A stretch of DNA of 64,000 nt from Roseburia hominis (GTDB lineage Bacteria; Bacillota; Clostridia; Lachnospirales; Lachnospiraceae): NCBI GenBank assembly GCA_021771815.1, contig JAETOE010000010.1, positions 1 through 64,000 of the forward strand, written 5' to 3'. Positions 1 to 13,281 of the stretch are shown in pieces. The position numbers and the translations under genes were made by a program. The notes beneath the pieces are model-generated. The model saw only the letters and a list, made by a program, of their open reading frames with translations, made no database searches and was not told where the DNA came from. Within the stretch, counting starts at the first letter, position 1. Each line of letters begins with the position of its first letter.

Positions 1-2
1 TC

Positions 3-818
3 TACGGTCATCCCGATGAGAGTCTGCGGCAAGTGCCGATACCGCACGATCGGAGAGATGTTATTGCCGAAATCAAAGTGCGGTTTGCCCCTCCCACAAT
101 GTGCCGTCTAACACTCTTAGCGCACCGTGCAGTAGAAAATGAATTTGCATTCTACATCGCGATTGCCGATGGCAATATAGACTATGTAAAAGATAATTGT
201 TATAGTAAAACATTTGTCAACCCAGATGGAATGGGTATTTTATCAAAAAACCCGATACAAAATATGCGCTATCACTTTGTCATTACGACGGCGATGACCA
301 CACGCTATTGTGTTTACAGCGGCATGGAACAGGAAAAAGCTTACAGCTTAAGCGATTTCTATATCCAAAAGATGGACAAGCTTCACACCGTTGCCGAAAT
401 CGCTGATCTGCACGACAAAATGTGTCTTGATTTTTGCAATCGGATGCTGATTATCCGCAAAAGTGAAGTTCTTTCAAAGCCGATTGTATTATGTATGGAC
501 TATATTTATAGTCATATTCATTGCCGGATTACCATAAAAGACCTTGCCGCACACTTAAAACTGTCCGAAAGCTACGTATCTAAGCTTTTTCACAAGGAAA
601 TTGGTATTCCTATCAGTGAATACATCTTAAACCTCAAAATAGAAAAAGCAAAAAATCTACTGCAATACTCTGATTACAGCATTGTTGACATCTCAAACTA
701 TCTTGCATTTTCTTCACAGAGCCACTTTATTCAGGTATTTCAGAAAAAGACGGGAACCACACCACACAAATACCGTACAAAGTATTTTCGCAGCAACTGG
801 CACCCGTCTTCCGTTTAA
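3..818 (+). CDS. AraC-family transcriptional regulator, 5' end cut off by the window
   Basis: The reading frame is open from base 3, so the true start lies outside the window; a GTG at 33 is in frame but has no ribosome-binding site and is probably internal. The last ~100 residues form an AraC-type DNA-binding domain with two helix-turn-helix units: the first around IKDLAAHLKLSESYVSKLF, the second around IVDISNYLAFSSQSHFIQVF, ending in the usual TPHKYR. The N-terminal part should be an effector-sensing domain, but I cannot tell which ligand. It converges with the GH94 genes (11-bp gap), so it may control them; that is inference from position only. The family call is firm from the C-terminal domain. 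Confidence 0.85.
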   Translation, partial: YGHPDESLRQVPIPHDRRDVIAEIKVRFAPPTMCRLTLLAHRAVENEFAFYIAIADGNIDYVKDNCYSKTFVNPDGMGILSKNPIQNMRYHFVITTAMTTRYCVYSGMEQEKAYSLSDFYIQKMDKLHTVAEIADLHDKMCLDFCNRMLIIRKSEVLSKPIVLCMDYIYSHIHCRITIKDLAAHLKLSESYVSKLFHKEIGIPISEYILNLKIEKAKNLLQYSDYSIVDISNYLAFSSQSHFIQVFQKKTGTTPHKYRTKYFRSNWHPSSV

Positions 819-829
819 ATATAAAATGA

Positions 830-3244
830 TTATGACATTATAAGTTCTATCCTATTTTCTTCCACAAGCAACTGCTCTGGAATGTAATTACTTTCCATTT
901 CTTTGCCATTTAAAATAAGCTGTTTACAGCCTGATTCCACATGACCTGGGTTTTTTACCGTAATATGTAGATGCTTTCCTCTAAACTCCTTGTCTATTTC
1001 AAAAAATTCCCATGTCTCTGGAACAGACGGTGCAATTTTAAGCCCGTAGAAGTCTGGTCTCATACCAAGGATACCCTCCACACAACCGACCATGATTGTA
1101 GATGCTGTACCGGTCAGCCAATGCACATGAGAACGGCCAAATTCGGGACTTGCCTTTCCTTCCGTAAACTGTCCATAGCAGTATGGCTCTAACACACGTA
1201 TTTCCGCTCTGTCGTTCTGTGCCGCCGGCGCATTTTCAATAAAATAGTTAAATGCACGATTTCCATGTCCGAGCAACGCTTCCGCCAAAATAATCCACCC
1301 TTGGGATTGAGAAAAAATTCCTGCATTTTCTTTTGTTCCGGCATTATAAATCACTGCCAAAGCACCATCAAATGCATGCTCATGATATGGCGGGTCCATC
1401 AGAATTGCACCGTATTCCGTATTCAGCTTTTCATATACGTTATTCAATGCCGCATCTGCCTGTTCCCCAGAAGCATATCCGCTGATTACACTCCAGCTCT
1501 GCGGATTTAGCCACAGATTTGCCTCCGGTGCTTTGCGCTCACCGATCACTTCTCCAGCCTCCGTAAAGCCGCGAATAAATCGATCTTCATTCCAGCAGAA
1601 TTCCTCAATCACTTTTCCTAATGCGGTCTGTCTCTCATCCAAATAACGAATATATTCCGCATCGTTCTTATACTCCGCAAATTTTTTCAAAATCGTCATC
1701 GCATAGTAGAACTGAAACGCCACAAAAGAAGATTCTCCATTTTTTCCTAATCGCAGACAGTCATTCCAATCTGCATATAAGCCTGCCGGCATTCCGTGAG
1801 GTCCCAAATGCTTCATTGAGAAATTAATTGCACGTTTCAAGTGCTCATATACCGTTCCTTCATCCTTGTTCGCAAAAGGAATTACCTCATCAATAAAAGA
1901 AAGGTCACCCGATTCCGCAATATATTTGTATACAGTCGGGAACAGCCACAGTGCGTCATCTGCCCGGTATGCAGGATGGCCGGTCTCCTTCACATACGAA
2001 GCGTCATCCGGCGTATCTTCATATCCCGGATTATGTGTAAACTTCACGAGAGGAAGCCCCGCACCGTTGTCAACCTGTGCTGAAAGCATAAAACGGATCT
2101 TTTCCACAGCCATTTTTGGCGCAAGATGAATTACTCCCTGAATATCCTGCACGGTATCGCGGTATCCGTATCCATTGCGGAGTCCGCAATAGGTAAAGGA
2201 TGCAGCGCGGGACCAGATAAATGTCATGAAACAGTTATATGCGTTCCACGTGTTTATCATGGTGTCAAATTCTTTACTCGGTGTTTTTATCTGGAAATGT
2301 GAAAGCTTACCATGCCAGTAAGAAATCAATTCCTCTAACTCTCTGTCGCAAGCTTCCTTTGGATTTTCATAACACGCCAAAATTTCTGCTGCCTGGGCAC
2401 TCGATTTCATACCAAGCACAAATGCGATCGACTTACTCTCATTCGGCTGTAATTCAATGATACATGAAAGTGCGCCACAGCCGTTGCCGTTATAGTTCAG
2501 TTCGCCACCGAGTGTGCCATTCTCAACACCGACCGGATTTCCATAGCCATGATAATGACCAAGAAATTTTTCTTTGTCACCACAATAAGAATCTACATTG
2601 TTTCCCGTCAAGCCAAAGAAACGTTCTTCGACAATCTTGTTGTCGACGTCTTTACCATCTTCCAAACCATCCAGATTTCCATGTATCATCTGACAGATAC
2701 GATTGCTACAAAATACGGTCCTTGTAATGAACTGGGAATACTGCAGATTTACCTGGTCTTGTTCGTAGTTGCTGTTGTTGGTAAATTCCGCATAGCCGGT
2801 TACACTTAAGTTGCGCACCTGATCAGACTCATTTTTCAAAATAAGATTCCATACTTCGTAGGACTTGTTCAGCGGAACATAGTAGCGCACCTCCGAATGA
2901 ATCCCGCTGTAATCCGCCATCATTCTGGTATATGCCGTACCATGACAACAGGTGCTTTTGTAATCCTCCAGATTTTTACCGACCGGCTGCCATGACGCAG
3001 ACCAATAGTCTTTGTTATGATTATCCCGAATATAAATGTAACGACCCGGCTGATCAAAATGATTAAAAATATAGCGCAGAATTCGTCCGTTTGCACCTGA
3101 TTTTGCAAAGCTGTAGCCTCCTGCATTATTTGATATAATTGCGCCATACTCCGGCGAACCCAAATAATTAGCCCAGGGGGCCGGCGTGTCCGGTCTTGTA
3201 ATCACATATTCCTTTTTTTCCTCATCAAAATGTCCGTATTGCAT
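830..3244 (-). CDS. GH94 cellobiose phosphorylase-like enzyme
   Basis: This 804-residue protein matches the cellobiose phosphorylase type of family GH94, which splits a beta-1,4 glucose disaccharide with phosphate into glucose 1-phosphate and glucose in the cytosol. It begins with the typical N-terminus (YGHFD..., then YVITRPDTPAPWANYLG), giving the beta-sandwich domain, followed by a helical linker and an (alpha/alpha)6 barrel. The catalytic acid lies in YADWNDCL at about residue 492, close to the position known for characterised cellobiose phosphorylases. Length is normal. The start has a GAGGAG ribosome-binding site. It lies 40 bp downstream of a second GH94 gene in the same direction, so the two are probably cotranscribed. 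There is no signal peptide. Cellobiose is the likely substrate but is not proven. Confidence 0.88.
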   Translation of the reverse strand: MQYGHFDEEKKEYVITRPDTPAPWANYLGSPEYGAIISNNAGGYSFAKSGANGRILRYIFNHFDQPGRYIYIRDNHNKDYWSASWQPVGKNLEDYKSTCCHGTAYTRMMADYSGIHSEVRYYVPLNKSYEVWNLILKNESDQVRNLSVTGYAEFTNNSNYEQDQVNLQYSQFITRTVFCSNRICQMIHGNLDGLEDGKDVDNKIVEERFFGLTGNNVDSYCGDKEKFLGHYHGYGNPVGVENGTLGGELNYNGNGCGALSCIIELQPNESKSIAFVLGMKSSAQAAEILACYENPKEACDRELEELISYWHGKLSHFQIKTPSKEFDTMINTWNAYNCFMTFIWSRAASFTYCGLRNGYGYRDTVQDIQGVIHLAPKMAVEKIRFMLSAQVDNGAGLPLVKFTHNPGYEDTPDDASYVKETGHPAYRADDALWLFPTVYKYIAESGDLSFIDEVIPFANKDEGTVYEHLKRAINFSMKHLGPHGMPAGLYADWNDCLRLGKNGESSFVAFQFYYAMTILKKFAEYKNDAEYIRYLDERQTALGKVIEEFCWNEDRFIRGFTEAGEVIGERKAPEANLWLNPQSWSVISGYASGEQADAALNNVYEKLNTEYGAILMDPPYHEHAFDGALAVIYNAGTKENAGIFSQSQGWIILAEALLGHGNRAFNYFIENAPAAQNDRAEIRVLEPYCYGQFTEGKASPEFGRSHVHWLTGTASTIMVGCVEGILGMRPDFYGLKIAPSVPETWEFFEIDKEFRGKHLHITVKNPGHVESGCKQLILNGKEMESNYIPEQLLVEENRIELIMS

Positions 3245-3284
3245 TGTATTCTCCTCTTTATAAATTTATCGTCTTACTTCTTTC

Positions 3285-5984
3285 TTACATAAGCTTCACT
3301 AAAATCCTGTTTATCTGACCGCTGAACTTTTGCACATCTGCCCCATAAAGCACTGCTCTTTTTCCATCGCTGCAAATCTCTGCCGGAACCTCGGAAAGAA
3401 TCTCCGAAATTTTATATTCTCCTGCATCCTTACCTGTCGGATTTTCATAACGAATTTCCAGCCGCTTCCCTGCAAATCCCAGTTCAACGCACGCCACACC
3501 ATCCTTGTCAAACTGCTCCTTCACAAGCTTCGGCTCCAGAATGAGATTGCCAAGTTCCCCTTTTGCTCCAAATACCTCCGTAATTAGGGTCAGCATATAC
3601 CAGCTGGCCGCACCGGTAAGATAAGAATACATACCGCGGCCTTCCCCGTTAAAATATTCGGGAATTCCCGGATACATGCGGCTCACCTCAAATCGAAGCG
3701 CCGTGTCCGCAAGCGTCTGCAATGCCTTATAGCCTTCGCGCATAAACCCTCTTTGATACAAGGCATTAGCATACATAACCGTCATGTGCGAGAAAACAGC
3801 TCCGTTCTCTTTTTCTCCGTAAGCAAATCCAAACATTCTTCCCAGATCAAATTTTGTCTCATGGAAGTCGGTATTTAAGCGATACCCGCCGATTTCCTTT
3901 TCATAAAGATACTTGTCTGCGCTCCTGCAGATTGCAGTCACCTGATCTTCTTTTGCTGTACCGCTCATAATCGCAAAAACCTGACCGGTAAGCATCATGC
4001 GCACGCTCTGCTCAAATTTTCCTTCCACTACTCCGCCGCTGTTATCATAGTAGCTGTTAAACCACTCATTTCCCTCTCCGTCATTTATCCACTCGTTCTG
4101 ACGAATATGTTCCATCATCCAGTCCGCTTTATTTTCTAAACCAGTAATTACAGCTTTCACGTCCAGCATAACTTTTTTTCCGCTGATATTATGCGCGCAG
4201 CTTGCCGCATAGGTTGCAAGAAGTTCCTGTTTCGCACGAATATCTTCATAGAGAGCAGCATCATCTGTAAATAATATCTGCATTCCCTCCTGCACTTCGA
4301 TTTCTTTACAGCCGGATTTTTCTGTCATCACCTTTAAATATTTTGCCAGCTGCTTTAAATTACCCGCATAAGCGCAGGTAAATGCAACGCTCTCGCCGCG
4401 TTGCTCTGCCATATCCAACGCATCGTTCCAGTCTGCCCCGCGAAGTCTTATGATATTATGTTCTCCCACTTCATAGAACGCGCATAGATTCTGCAGCAAC
4501 AGATGCTCCAGGACGCTTCCATAATAGACATCTCCCGACTCTGTTTTCTGCTGATTTCCATAATTTTCTGTCCATGCACGATCAATACCAGTTCCACGTT
4601 CAATCTGACGATCCTTGAAATAAGACACTTCCTTATTAAGGATCCCGATATCCCCGGTCTGGTCAATATAAAGCTTCGTTGTTAAAAACGGCCAAAAACC
4701 ATGATCCATCCACACACGTGTAATGTTGTTTCGATCCGCAATAAACTCACCCTGATTCTCTCCGATAATGGTTGCATTTGTACCATCCATTCTGACGCCA
4801 CCATAATTGTCAAGGATCATCTGTCCAACACCGGAAGGATTCATCAGGAGAAGTGCCAGACAATCCTGCCACAAGTCGCGCCAGCCTCTTCCGCCTTTTC
4901 CGTAATCATGATGGGGCAGGAAAGAGCAGCCATAAATTCTTCGCAAAATCGGTTGAAAGCTGACCCAGCGCATATAGTTGTCAAAATCCTTCTGACCGGT
5001 ATAGTATCTGACATTCACTTTTTTCTGCCAGTGTTCCTGCATTTTCGTGAGCGACTCATCGACTTTTTCTGCTGTCTTATATTCCGCCACCGCCTGTGCA
5101 ATCCCGGACTTCTGGTCGGTAACTCCCATGATTAGCGTGTAAGACGCGCTCGCCCCCGGCTGCAGTGTCATCTCACGAAAACGTATTCCGCCAACCGCTT
5201 CTTTTCCCTCCATGCAGTTTCCCGCCGGAATCCCGGCTGTCTCTGCAAGCACTGCACGCGGATGCGTATAACTGCCACCCTCACCGAGATAGCAGTCCAC
5301 CGTCGGATAAAAATCAATCGGCGCCTCTCCTTCTCCGGTCATTCCACAGACAAAATAAGTCAATTCATTTTTTTGATGTCCGCGCTCGTCAAAAGACATC
5401 GTAGGTTTTACACAAACCCCATAATCAGTTGTGGAAATCCGATGCAGCAGTGATGTTACATGTCTGTGATCTCTGATATTGTCAGCACTTCTTCCATATA
5501 TCGGAATTGCAGCAATCGGTGTAATTGTTTGAACATCTGCTCCAATATTACAAATTTTCACCTGCATGAGTTCTACCTCATGCTCTAACGGCGCAAAAAC
5601 AGTCACCTCTGCTTCCAGTTGATATTTCGCAGATTTTCTTGTCACTGTCTGCCACATAAAACCGGCTTTCAGCTTGCTTTCATCCTGATCGGCAGTAAAC
5701 TTTTTGGCTTCCTCCTCCGCGGACGCCCCCACAACAGACCAGCTTCCGTTATTCTTTACCCGACACCAGAAATTCCTTCCTGCCCGGTTATTATGAAGAT
5801 TCTCAGCACTCACCGGTTCCATCAAAAAAGCATTTTGATTTCGTTTACAATCTCCGCCAAAATTCGGCGTTACTGCCCCTTTTAATCCCATTTCCTGTGC
5901 AATCGGAAAATACAGATAGTTGTAATTCTCCGGCTTATCTAATGTAAACGTGCCGTTGTTATCTAAAAACCGTACTGTTTCCAT
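3285..5984 (-). CDS. GH94-type glycoside phosphorylase, acceptor unknown
   Basis: The start is placed at METVRF because AGGAGG sits four bases before that ATG; the frame is open further upstream to 6017 without a better site. The resulting 899-residue protein has the GH94 layout: an N-terminal beta-sandwich, a linker, and an (alpha/alpha)6 barrel with the catalytic aspartate in RGADWNDALD near residue 518. Sequence and length differ clearly from the neighbouring cellobiose phosphorylase, so it probably handles another beta-glucoside (laminaribiose, sophoro-oligosaccharide or cellodextrin are candidates). It should release alpha-glucose 1-phosphate in the cytosol. It is the first gene of a probable two-gene operon. 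Family assignment is strong, substrate is open. Confidence 0.8.
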   Translation of the reverse strand: METVRFLDNNGTFTLDKPENYNYLYFPIAQEMGLKGAVTPNFGGDCKRNQNAFLMEPVSAENLHNNRAGRNFWCRVKNNGSWSVVGASAEEEAKKFTADQDESKLKAGFMWQTVTRKSAKYQLEAEVTVFAPLEHEVELMQVKICNIGADVQTITPIAAIPIYGRSADNIRDHRHVTSLLHRISTTDYGVCVKPTMSFDERGHQKNELTYFVCGMTGEGEAPIDFYPTVDCYLGEGGSYTHPRAVLAETAGIPAGNCMEGKEAVGGIRFREMTLQPGASASYTLIMGVTDQKSGIAQAVAEYKTAEKVDESLTKMQEHWQKKVNVRYYTGQKDFDNYMRWVSFQPILRRIYGCSFLPHHDYGKGGRGWRDLWQDCLALLLMNPSGVGQMILDNYGGVRMDGTNATIIGENQGEFIADRNNITRVWMDHGFWPFLTTKLYIDQTGDIGILNKEVSYFKDRQIERGTGIDRAWTENYGNQQKTESGDVYYGSVLEHLLLQNLCAFYEVGEHNIIRLRGADWNDALDMAEQRGESVAFTCAYAGNLKQLAKYLKVMTEKSGCKEIEVQEGMQILFTDDAALYEDIRAKQELLATYAASCAHNISGKKVMLDVKAVITGLENKADWMMEHIRQNEWINDGEGNEWFNSYYDNSGGVVEGKFEQSVRMMLTGQVFAIMSGTAKEDQVTAICRSADKYLYEKEIGGYRLNTDFHETKFDLGRMFGFAYGEKENGAVFSHMTVMYANALYQRGFMREGYKALQTLADTALRFEVSRMYPGIPEYFNGEGRGMYSYLTGAASWYMLTLITEVFGAKGELGNLILEPKLVKEQFDKDGVACVELGFAGKRLEIRYENPTGKDAGEYKISEILSEVPAEICSDGKRAVLYGADVQKFSGQINRILVKLM

Positions 5985-6120
5985 TTGTCCTCCTTCTGGC
6001 AGATGATAGCTTCTCATCTGTTCCTGTCATACTGCTTGACTTTGTACAATCATATCCGAAATAACTTCCTCAAAAAATCAAAATCATTGTAAAAATATCA
6101 TTTTCATGACCAATTAAAAA

Positions 6121-6170
6121 TAAAAGAAACCATATTTGCTATGTTACCTTCGCAAATATGGTTTCTTTTA
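6121..6170 (-). terminator. Strong hairpin terminator
   Basis: A perfect 19-bp inverted repeat (arms 6121-6139 and 6152-6170) is followed on the minus strand by a T-rich stretch. It lies between the end of the DUF2752 gene and the upstream region of the GH94 operon, so it most likely ends the DUF4190-DUF2752 transcript and insulates the GH94 promoter. Confidence 0.85.
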
Positions 6171-6253
6171 TTCTTATATTCTATTTTCCTAACAGACTCC
6201 CATCATTAACTTCAATAGACGATAGCGTTGTATCTGCTTCACCTATTTCGGGG

Positions 6254-6670
6254 CTACATCGTAATTCCAAAGCAAAACTTCAGCACATTTTTCATTACGA
6301 CATTCACAACCAATATAACGATTGCTCCATATAAGTACCAATTATGGAATCTCAACCCCTTTACGCGCGCCACTCCAATCTTTTCTAATGTATGCGTCAT
6401 CATAAACGCCCCAAAAAGAACTGCTGAATACAATACGATCGGATGATACCACACGGACTTCAATATTTCTCCATGGCACAGGGCTCTTACAGCTCTTGTA
6501 CCTCCGCATCCCGGGCAATATACCCCAAGTATCGAATACATCACGCACGGCGGTACTTTTACGTTTGGCAAGATAAGCTTGAAATATACAAAAATTCCAC
6601 TCACTCCGATTATCAAAAACCAGATTCCAATTCTGTAAAGCTCATCCTCCAGCGAAAGCTCCTTTTTCAT
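6254..6670 (-). CDS. DUF2752 family membrane protein
   Basis: This 138-residue protein has about three hydrophobic segments (around residues 14-32, 75-93 and 108-130) and the hallmark CPGCGGTRA motif of DUF2752 proteins at about residue 53. The family is widespread in Firmicutes and Bacteroidetes and has no settled function; the paired cysteines may bind metal or undergo redox change, which is inference. It begins three bases after the stop of the DUF4190 gene with only a weak ribosome-binding site, suggesting translational coupling. A strong terminator follows. Confidence 0.85.
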   Translation of the reverse strand: MKKELSLEDELYRIGIWFLIIGVSGIFVYFKLILPNVKVPPCVMYSILGVYCPGCGGTRAVRALCHGEILKSVWYHPIVLYSAVLFGAFMMTHTLEKIGVARVKGLRFHNWYLYGAIVILVVNVVMKNVLKFCFGITM

Positions 6671-6673
6671 AAT

Positions 6674-6976
6674 TTACATATTATAAAGAGCTTCTGTTAA
6701 AGCGGCACCGAAAACAATTCCTACAATAATCATGATGATGGAAAGCACAATACCGATGATAGAGCAAACGATACCCGCTGTTGTAACACCATTCTTTTGC
6801 TTCTTATTCGACATGAATCCTAAAATTACACCTACAATACCGCATCCAAGACCGATATATGTAATGCAGCATGACATAACGATTGCAACAATACCTAATA
6901 CAAGGCTGGCAATTCCCATTCCGTCAGCCTTTCCCGGCTCATTCATCCCATTATTCTGTAAATTCATGTTATCCAT
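6674..6976 (-). CDS. DUF4190 small membrane protein
   Basis: A 100-residue protein with two long hydrophobic segments (roughly residues 20-52 and 66-93) separated by a short basic loop (SNKKQKNGV). The pattern of GMGIASLVLGI followed by GCGIVGVILG is typical of DUF4190, a family of small membrane proteins of unknown function, often in operons with other membrane or septal proteins. The first 18 residues are polar and rich in Asn and Gly. It shares a transcript with the downstream DUF2752 gene and has a good promoter at 7043-7071. Confidence 0.8.
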   Translation of the reverse strand: MDNMNLQNNGMNEPGKADGMGIASLVLGIVAIVMSCCITYIGLGCGIVGVILGFMSNKKQKNGVTTAGIVCSIIGIVLSIIMIIVGIVFGAALTEALYNM

Positions 6977-7042
6977 TTTTCTCTCTCCTGTCTTTTTATA
7001 AATTTTTAATAAAAATTTTATGATGTTTATTAAACTGTTATA

Positions 7043-7071
7043 ACTATAATAGAATTATTTTTTCTTGTCAA
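7043..7071 (-). promoter_or_regulatory. SigA-type promoter for the DUF4190-DUF2752 operon
   Basis: On the minus strand TTGACA (7066-7071) and TATAGT (7043-7048) are separated by exactly 17 bp, about 70 bp before the DUF4190 start. The surrounding DNA is very AT-rich and contains two small GTCAA/TTGAC inverted repeats. Confidence 0.75.
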
Positions 7072-7134
7072 TAATTTTTTGACTGTCAAAGTATTATTTT
7101 GACTATTTTATTACTTTTCTGGCTTCCAAAGTAT

Positions 7135-9774
7135 TTATTCGTCTTCTTCTCCGTCTTCCCCGGCACGCTTCAACAATTCTTCCATCAGTTCTTCGTCCGT
7201 CTCCGTGTTGTCTGTTTTTCCTGCGGCTTTCTTCGCATTCTCCGCCGCAAGCGCCGCGCTCTTAGCTTCCTCTTCGTCCGTCAAAAGTTCCGAAGTATCT
7301 GCATTTTCCATGAGAGTCTTATCCTCTCTGACTTTCGCGATACTCGCTACGGTAACATTTTCGTCCAGATTGATGAGCTTCACACCGGAAGTAATACGCC
7401 CCAGAATCGCCGTATCATTCACCTTTATACGAATGATGATACCTTCCGTCGTTATAAGCATGACCTCATTATCTGCATTGACCGCCTTCACACCAACGAT
7501 ATTTCCGGTCTTTTCGGTAATCTTGTAACACTTCACGCCTTTGCCGCCGCGATTCTGCGTCGTAAACTCAGAAATATAAGTGCATTTTCCAAGACCTTTC
7601 TCCGAGACGATCATCAGGGATTCTCCCTGGGACTCCATCTGCATACCAATCACTTCATCCCTGTCCGCCAGATTCATACCGATCACTCCCATAGAAGTTC
7701 TTCCGGTCTTTCTTACATCTGTCTCCTTAAACCGGATACACTGACCGTATTTCGTGACAAGAAAAATATCCTGATTATTGTCGGTCTTCTTGACCTCGAT
7801 CAGTTCGTCGTCCTCCCTGAGATTGATTGCAGCAAGTCCGGTCTTCCTCACATTCGCGTAATCCGTAATGGGTGTCTTCTTAACGATTCCCTTCTTGGTC
7901 GCCATGAAAAGAAAATGCCCTTCGGTGTACTCCTTGATTGGAATGACCGCCGTTATTTTCTCGCCCGGCTGAAGCTGTAAGAGGTTGATAATCGCCGTTC
8001 CACGCGCCGTACGGCTCGCCTCCGGAATCTCGTAAGCCTTCATGCGGTATACACGTCCCGTATTTGTAAAGAACATCAGGTAATGGTGCGAGGTCGTCAT
8101 CAAAAGCTCCTCGATGTAGTCGTCCTCGATTGTCTCCATTCCCTTGATTCCCTTTCCGCCGCGGTTCTGCGAGCGGAAATTGTCAAGGCTCATACGCTTG
8201 ATATATCCAAGCTTCGTCATTGTGATCACGGTATTTGTCACCGGAATCAAATCTTCCATGGAAATATCGTACTCGTCAAATCCGATTGCCGTTCTTCTGT
8301 CGTCGCCGTATTTATCGGAAATCGCAAGAATCTCCTCGCGGATGACGCCGAGCAGCTTCTTTTCATCCGCTAAAATTGCCTTTAATTCCGAGATACGCTC
8401 CATCAATTCCGCGTATTCTGCCTCAAGCTTCTCCCGTTCCAATCCGGTCAGCGCGCGCAGACGCATGTCCACGATTGCCTGCGACTGTACTTCTGTTAAA
8501 GAGAAGCGCTCCATCAAACGCTCTTTTGCTTCCTGCGTGTTCTTACTGCTACGGATAATGTTGATAACTTCATCAATATTGTCAAGTGCTGTTAATAAGC
8601 CCTGTAAAATATGAGCGCGCTCTTCCGCTTTGTTCAGATCGTATTTCGTTCTTCTGGTGACTACCTCTTTCTGATGCATCAGATAGTAGCCGAGCATTTC
8701 ACAAAGATTTAAAACTTTCGGCTGGTTATCCACAAGCGCGAGCATAATCACTCCAAATGTATCCTGAAGCTGCGTATGCTTATAGAGCAGGTTCAATACG
8801 ACATTCGGATTCACGTCACGGCGCAGCTCAATACAGATGCGCATACCCTGACGGTCAGACTCATCACGCAGATCGGTGATTCCGTCGATCTTCTTATCTC
8901 TCACCAGTTCCGCCATCTTCTCAATCAGACGCGCTTTGTTTACCATGTAAGGAAGCTCCGTCACGACGATACGGTTCTTGCCGTTTTGCATCGGCTCAAT
9001 ATCCGTGACCGCACGGACTCTGATCTTGCCGCGTCCGGTGCGGTAAGCCTCGTTGATTCCGGCAGTTCCTAAGATCGTACCTCCGGTCGGGAAATCCGGT
9101 CCCTTCACAATTGCTAGCAGTTCATCTATATCCGTCTCGCGGTTCTCAAGTATCTGATTGTCGATAATTTTTACCACGCCATTAATTACCTCGCGGAGAT
9201 TATGTGGTGGAATGTTCGTAGCCATACCGACTGCAATACCTGTCGTACCGTTTACGAGAAGATTCGGAAAACGAGACGGAAGCACGGTCGGTTCCTTTTC
9301 CGTCTCATCGAAGTTTGGAACGAAATCAACGGTATCTTTTCCTATATCTGCAAGCATTTCCATGGAAATCTTAGATAAACGCGCCTCTGTATATCGCATT
9401 GCCGCGGCGCCGTCGCCGTCCACAGAACCAAAATTTCCATGACCATCTACAAGTGTATAACGAAAAGACCAGTCCTGCGCCATATTTACAAGCGCTCCGT
9501 AGATAGAACTGTCACCGTGCGGATGATATTTACCCATCGTATCACCGACGATACGCGCACACTTACGATGCGGCTTGTCCGGCCCGTTATTCAGCTCGAT
9601 CATGGAATAAAGGACACGTCTCTGTACCGGTTTCAGTCCGTCTCTTACATCCGGCAGAGCTCTCTGTGCGATAACGCTCATGGCATAATCTATATAAGAG
9701 CTTTCCATTGTCTTCTTTAGATCGACATCATGTATCTGGTCAAAAATTTTGTCATCCATAGGACTATTCTCCAT
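7135..9774 (-). CDS. gyrA: DNA gyrase subunit A
   Basis: An 879-residue GyrA. The subunit cuts and religates DNA in the A2B2 gyrase that introduces negative supercoils. The winged-helix domain holds the catalytic tyrosine in [10 protein letters not shown], and the C-terminal beta-pinwheel contains two QNRGGKG boxes in place of the common QRRGGKG. It ends in a long acidic tail ([20 protein letters not shown]). The quinolone-region stretch is [11 protein letters not shown]: the serine is kept, but glycine stands where E. coli has Asp87. It lies 112 bp behind gyrB, a normal origin-proximal arrangement. A second in-frame ATG at 9759 (MDDKIF) with GGAG upstream is a possible alternative start. Confidence 0.98.
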   Translation of the reverse strand: MENSPMDDKIFDQIHDVDLKKTMESSYIDYAMSVIAQRALPDVRDGLKPVQRRVLYSMIELNNGPDKPHRKCARIVGDTMGKYHPHGDSSIYGALVNMAQDWSFRYTLVDGHGNFGSVDGDGAAAMRYTEARLSKISMEMLADIGKDTVDFVPNFDETEKEPTVLPSRFPNLLVNGTTGIAVGMATNIPPHNLREVINGVVKIIDNQILENRETDIDELLAIVKGPDFPTGGTILGTAGINEAYRTGRGKIRVRAVTDIEPMQNGKNRIVVTELPYMVNKARLIEKMAELVRDKKIDGITDLRDESDRQGMRICIELRRDVNPNVVLNLLYKHTQLQDTFGVIMLALVDNQPKVLNLCEMLGYYLMHQKEVVTRRTKYDLNKAEERAHILQGLLTALDNIDEVINIIRSSKNTQEAKERLMERFSLTEVQSQAIVDMRLRALTGLEREKLEAEYAELMERISELKAILADEKKLLGVIREEILAISDKYGDDRRTAIGFDEYDISMEDLIPVTNTVITMTKLGYIKRMSLDNFRSQNRGGKGIKGMETIEDDYIEELLMTTSHHYLMFFTNTGRVYRMKAYEIPEASRTARGTAIINLLQLQPGEKITAVIPIKEYTEGHFLFMATKKGIVKKTPITDYANVRKTGLAAINLREDDELIEVKKTDNNQDIFLVTKYGQCIRFKETDVRKTGRTSMGVIGMNLADRDEVIGMQMESQGESLMIVSEKGLGKCTYISEFTTQNRGGKGVKCYKITEKTGNIVGVKAVNADNEVMLITTEGIIIRIKVNDTAILGRITSGVKLINLDENVTVASIAKVREDKTLMENADTSELLTDEEEAKSAALAAENAKKAAGKTDNTETDEELMEELLKRAGEDGEEDE

Positions 9775-9782
9775 TTCTCTCC

Positions 9783-9800
9783 GAAGGAATCTATTCCTTC
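9783..9800 (-). promoter_or_regulatory. Palindrome just upstream of gyrA
   Basis: GAAGGAAT and ATTCCTTC form an 8-bp stem separated by only two bases, directly before the gyrA ribosome-binding region on the minus strand. In RNA it could hide or expose the GGAG that follows. No function is known; reported as a visible structure. Confidence 0.45.
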
Positions 9801-9818
9801 CATCGGAATCACACTTAT

Positions 9819-12947
<3,129 letters not shown>

Positions 12948-12951
<4 letters not shown>

Positions 12952-13163
12952 CTGACTATCTTCACCGTCTCACCGTTGTAGGAAACAAGCTCCCCGCCGT
13001 GCAGCTTCTTGCCGCGCTGTACCTCGACCTCCCCGTTCACCGTAACGAGTCCGTCCTGAATCACCATCTTGGCATCCACGCCGGAATCCACAAGACCGGC
13101 TTTCTTTAACGCCTGCCCCAGCTTGATGAATTCATCCTCTGCTCTGATACTTACTTCAATCAT
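12948..13163 (-). CDS. yaaA: S4-domain RNA-binding protein, YaaA type
   Basis: The start MIEVSIRAEDEFIKLGQ is preferred because a GGGAGA site precedes it; the upstream in-frame extension is unlike the family. The 71-residue product is a single S4 domain (LGQALKKAGLVDSG, later GLVTVNGEVEVQRGKKL), the RNA-binding fold found between dnaN and recF in Bacillus and relatives. Its RNA target is unsettled, with links to ribosome assembly in related proteins. It overlaps recF by four bases. Confidence 0.92.
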
Positions 13164-13281
13164 AAATCTCCCATCTGACGACACGCTGCCATCACATAAT
13201 TTTTGGCATATGACAGACTGCCGGACTGTCATGACACAATTTCCTGCCCCAAAACCTACCTTTGGATTTCAACGCAAAGAT

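Noticed and set aside
6018-6110. Catabolite-repression (cre) site before the GH94 operon
   Set aside because: An imperfect palindrome of AAAAT/ATTTT halves exists, but it lacks the central CG expected for cre.
7099-7980. A 293-codon open frame antisense to gyrA
   Set aside because: It overlaps gyrA fully on the other strand, lacks a ribosome-binding site and its product looks like reverse-read gyrA.
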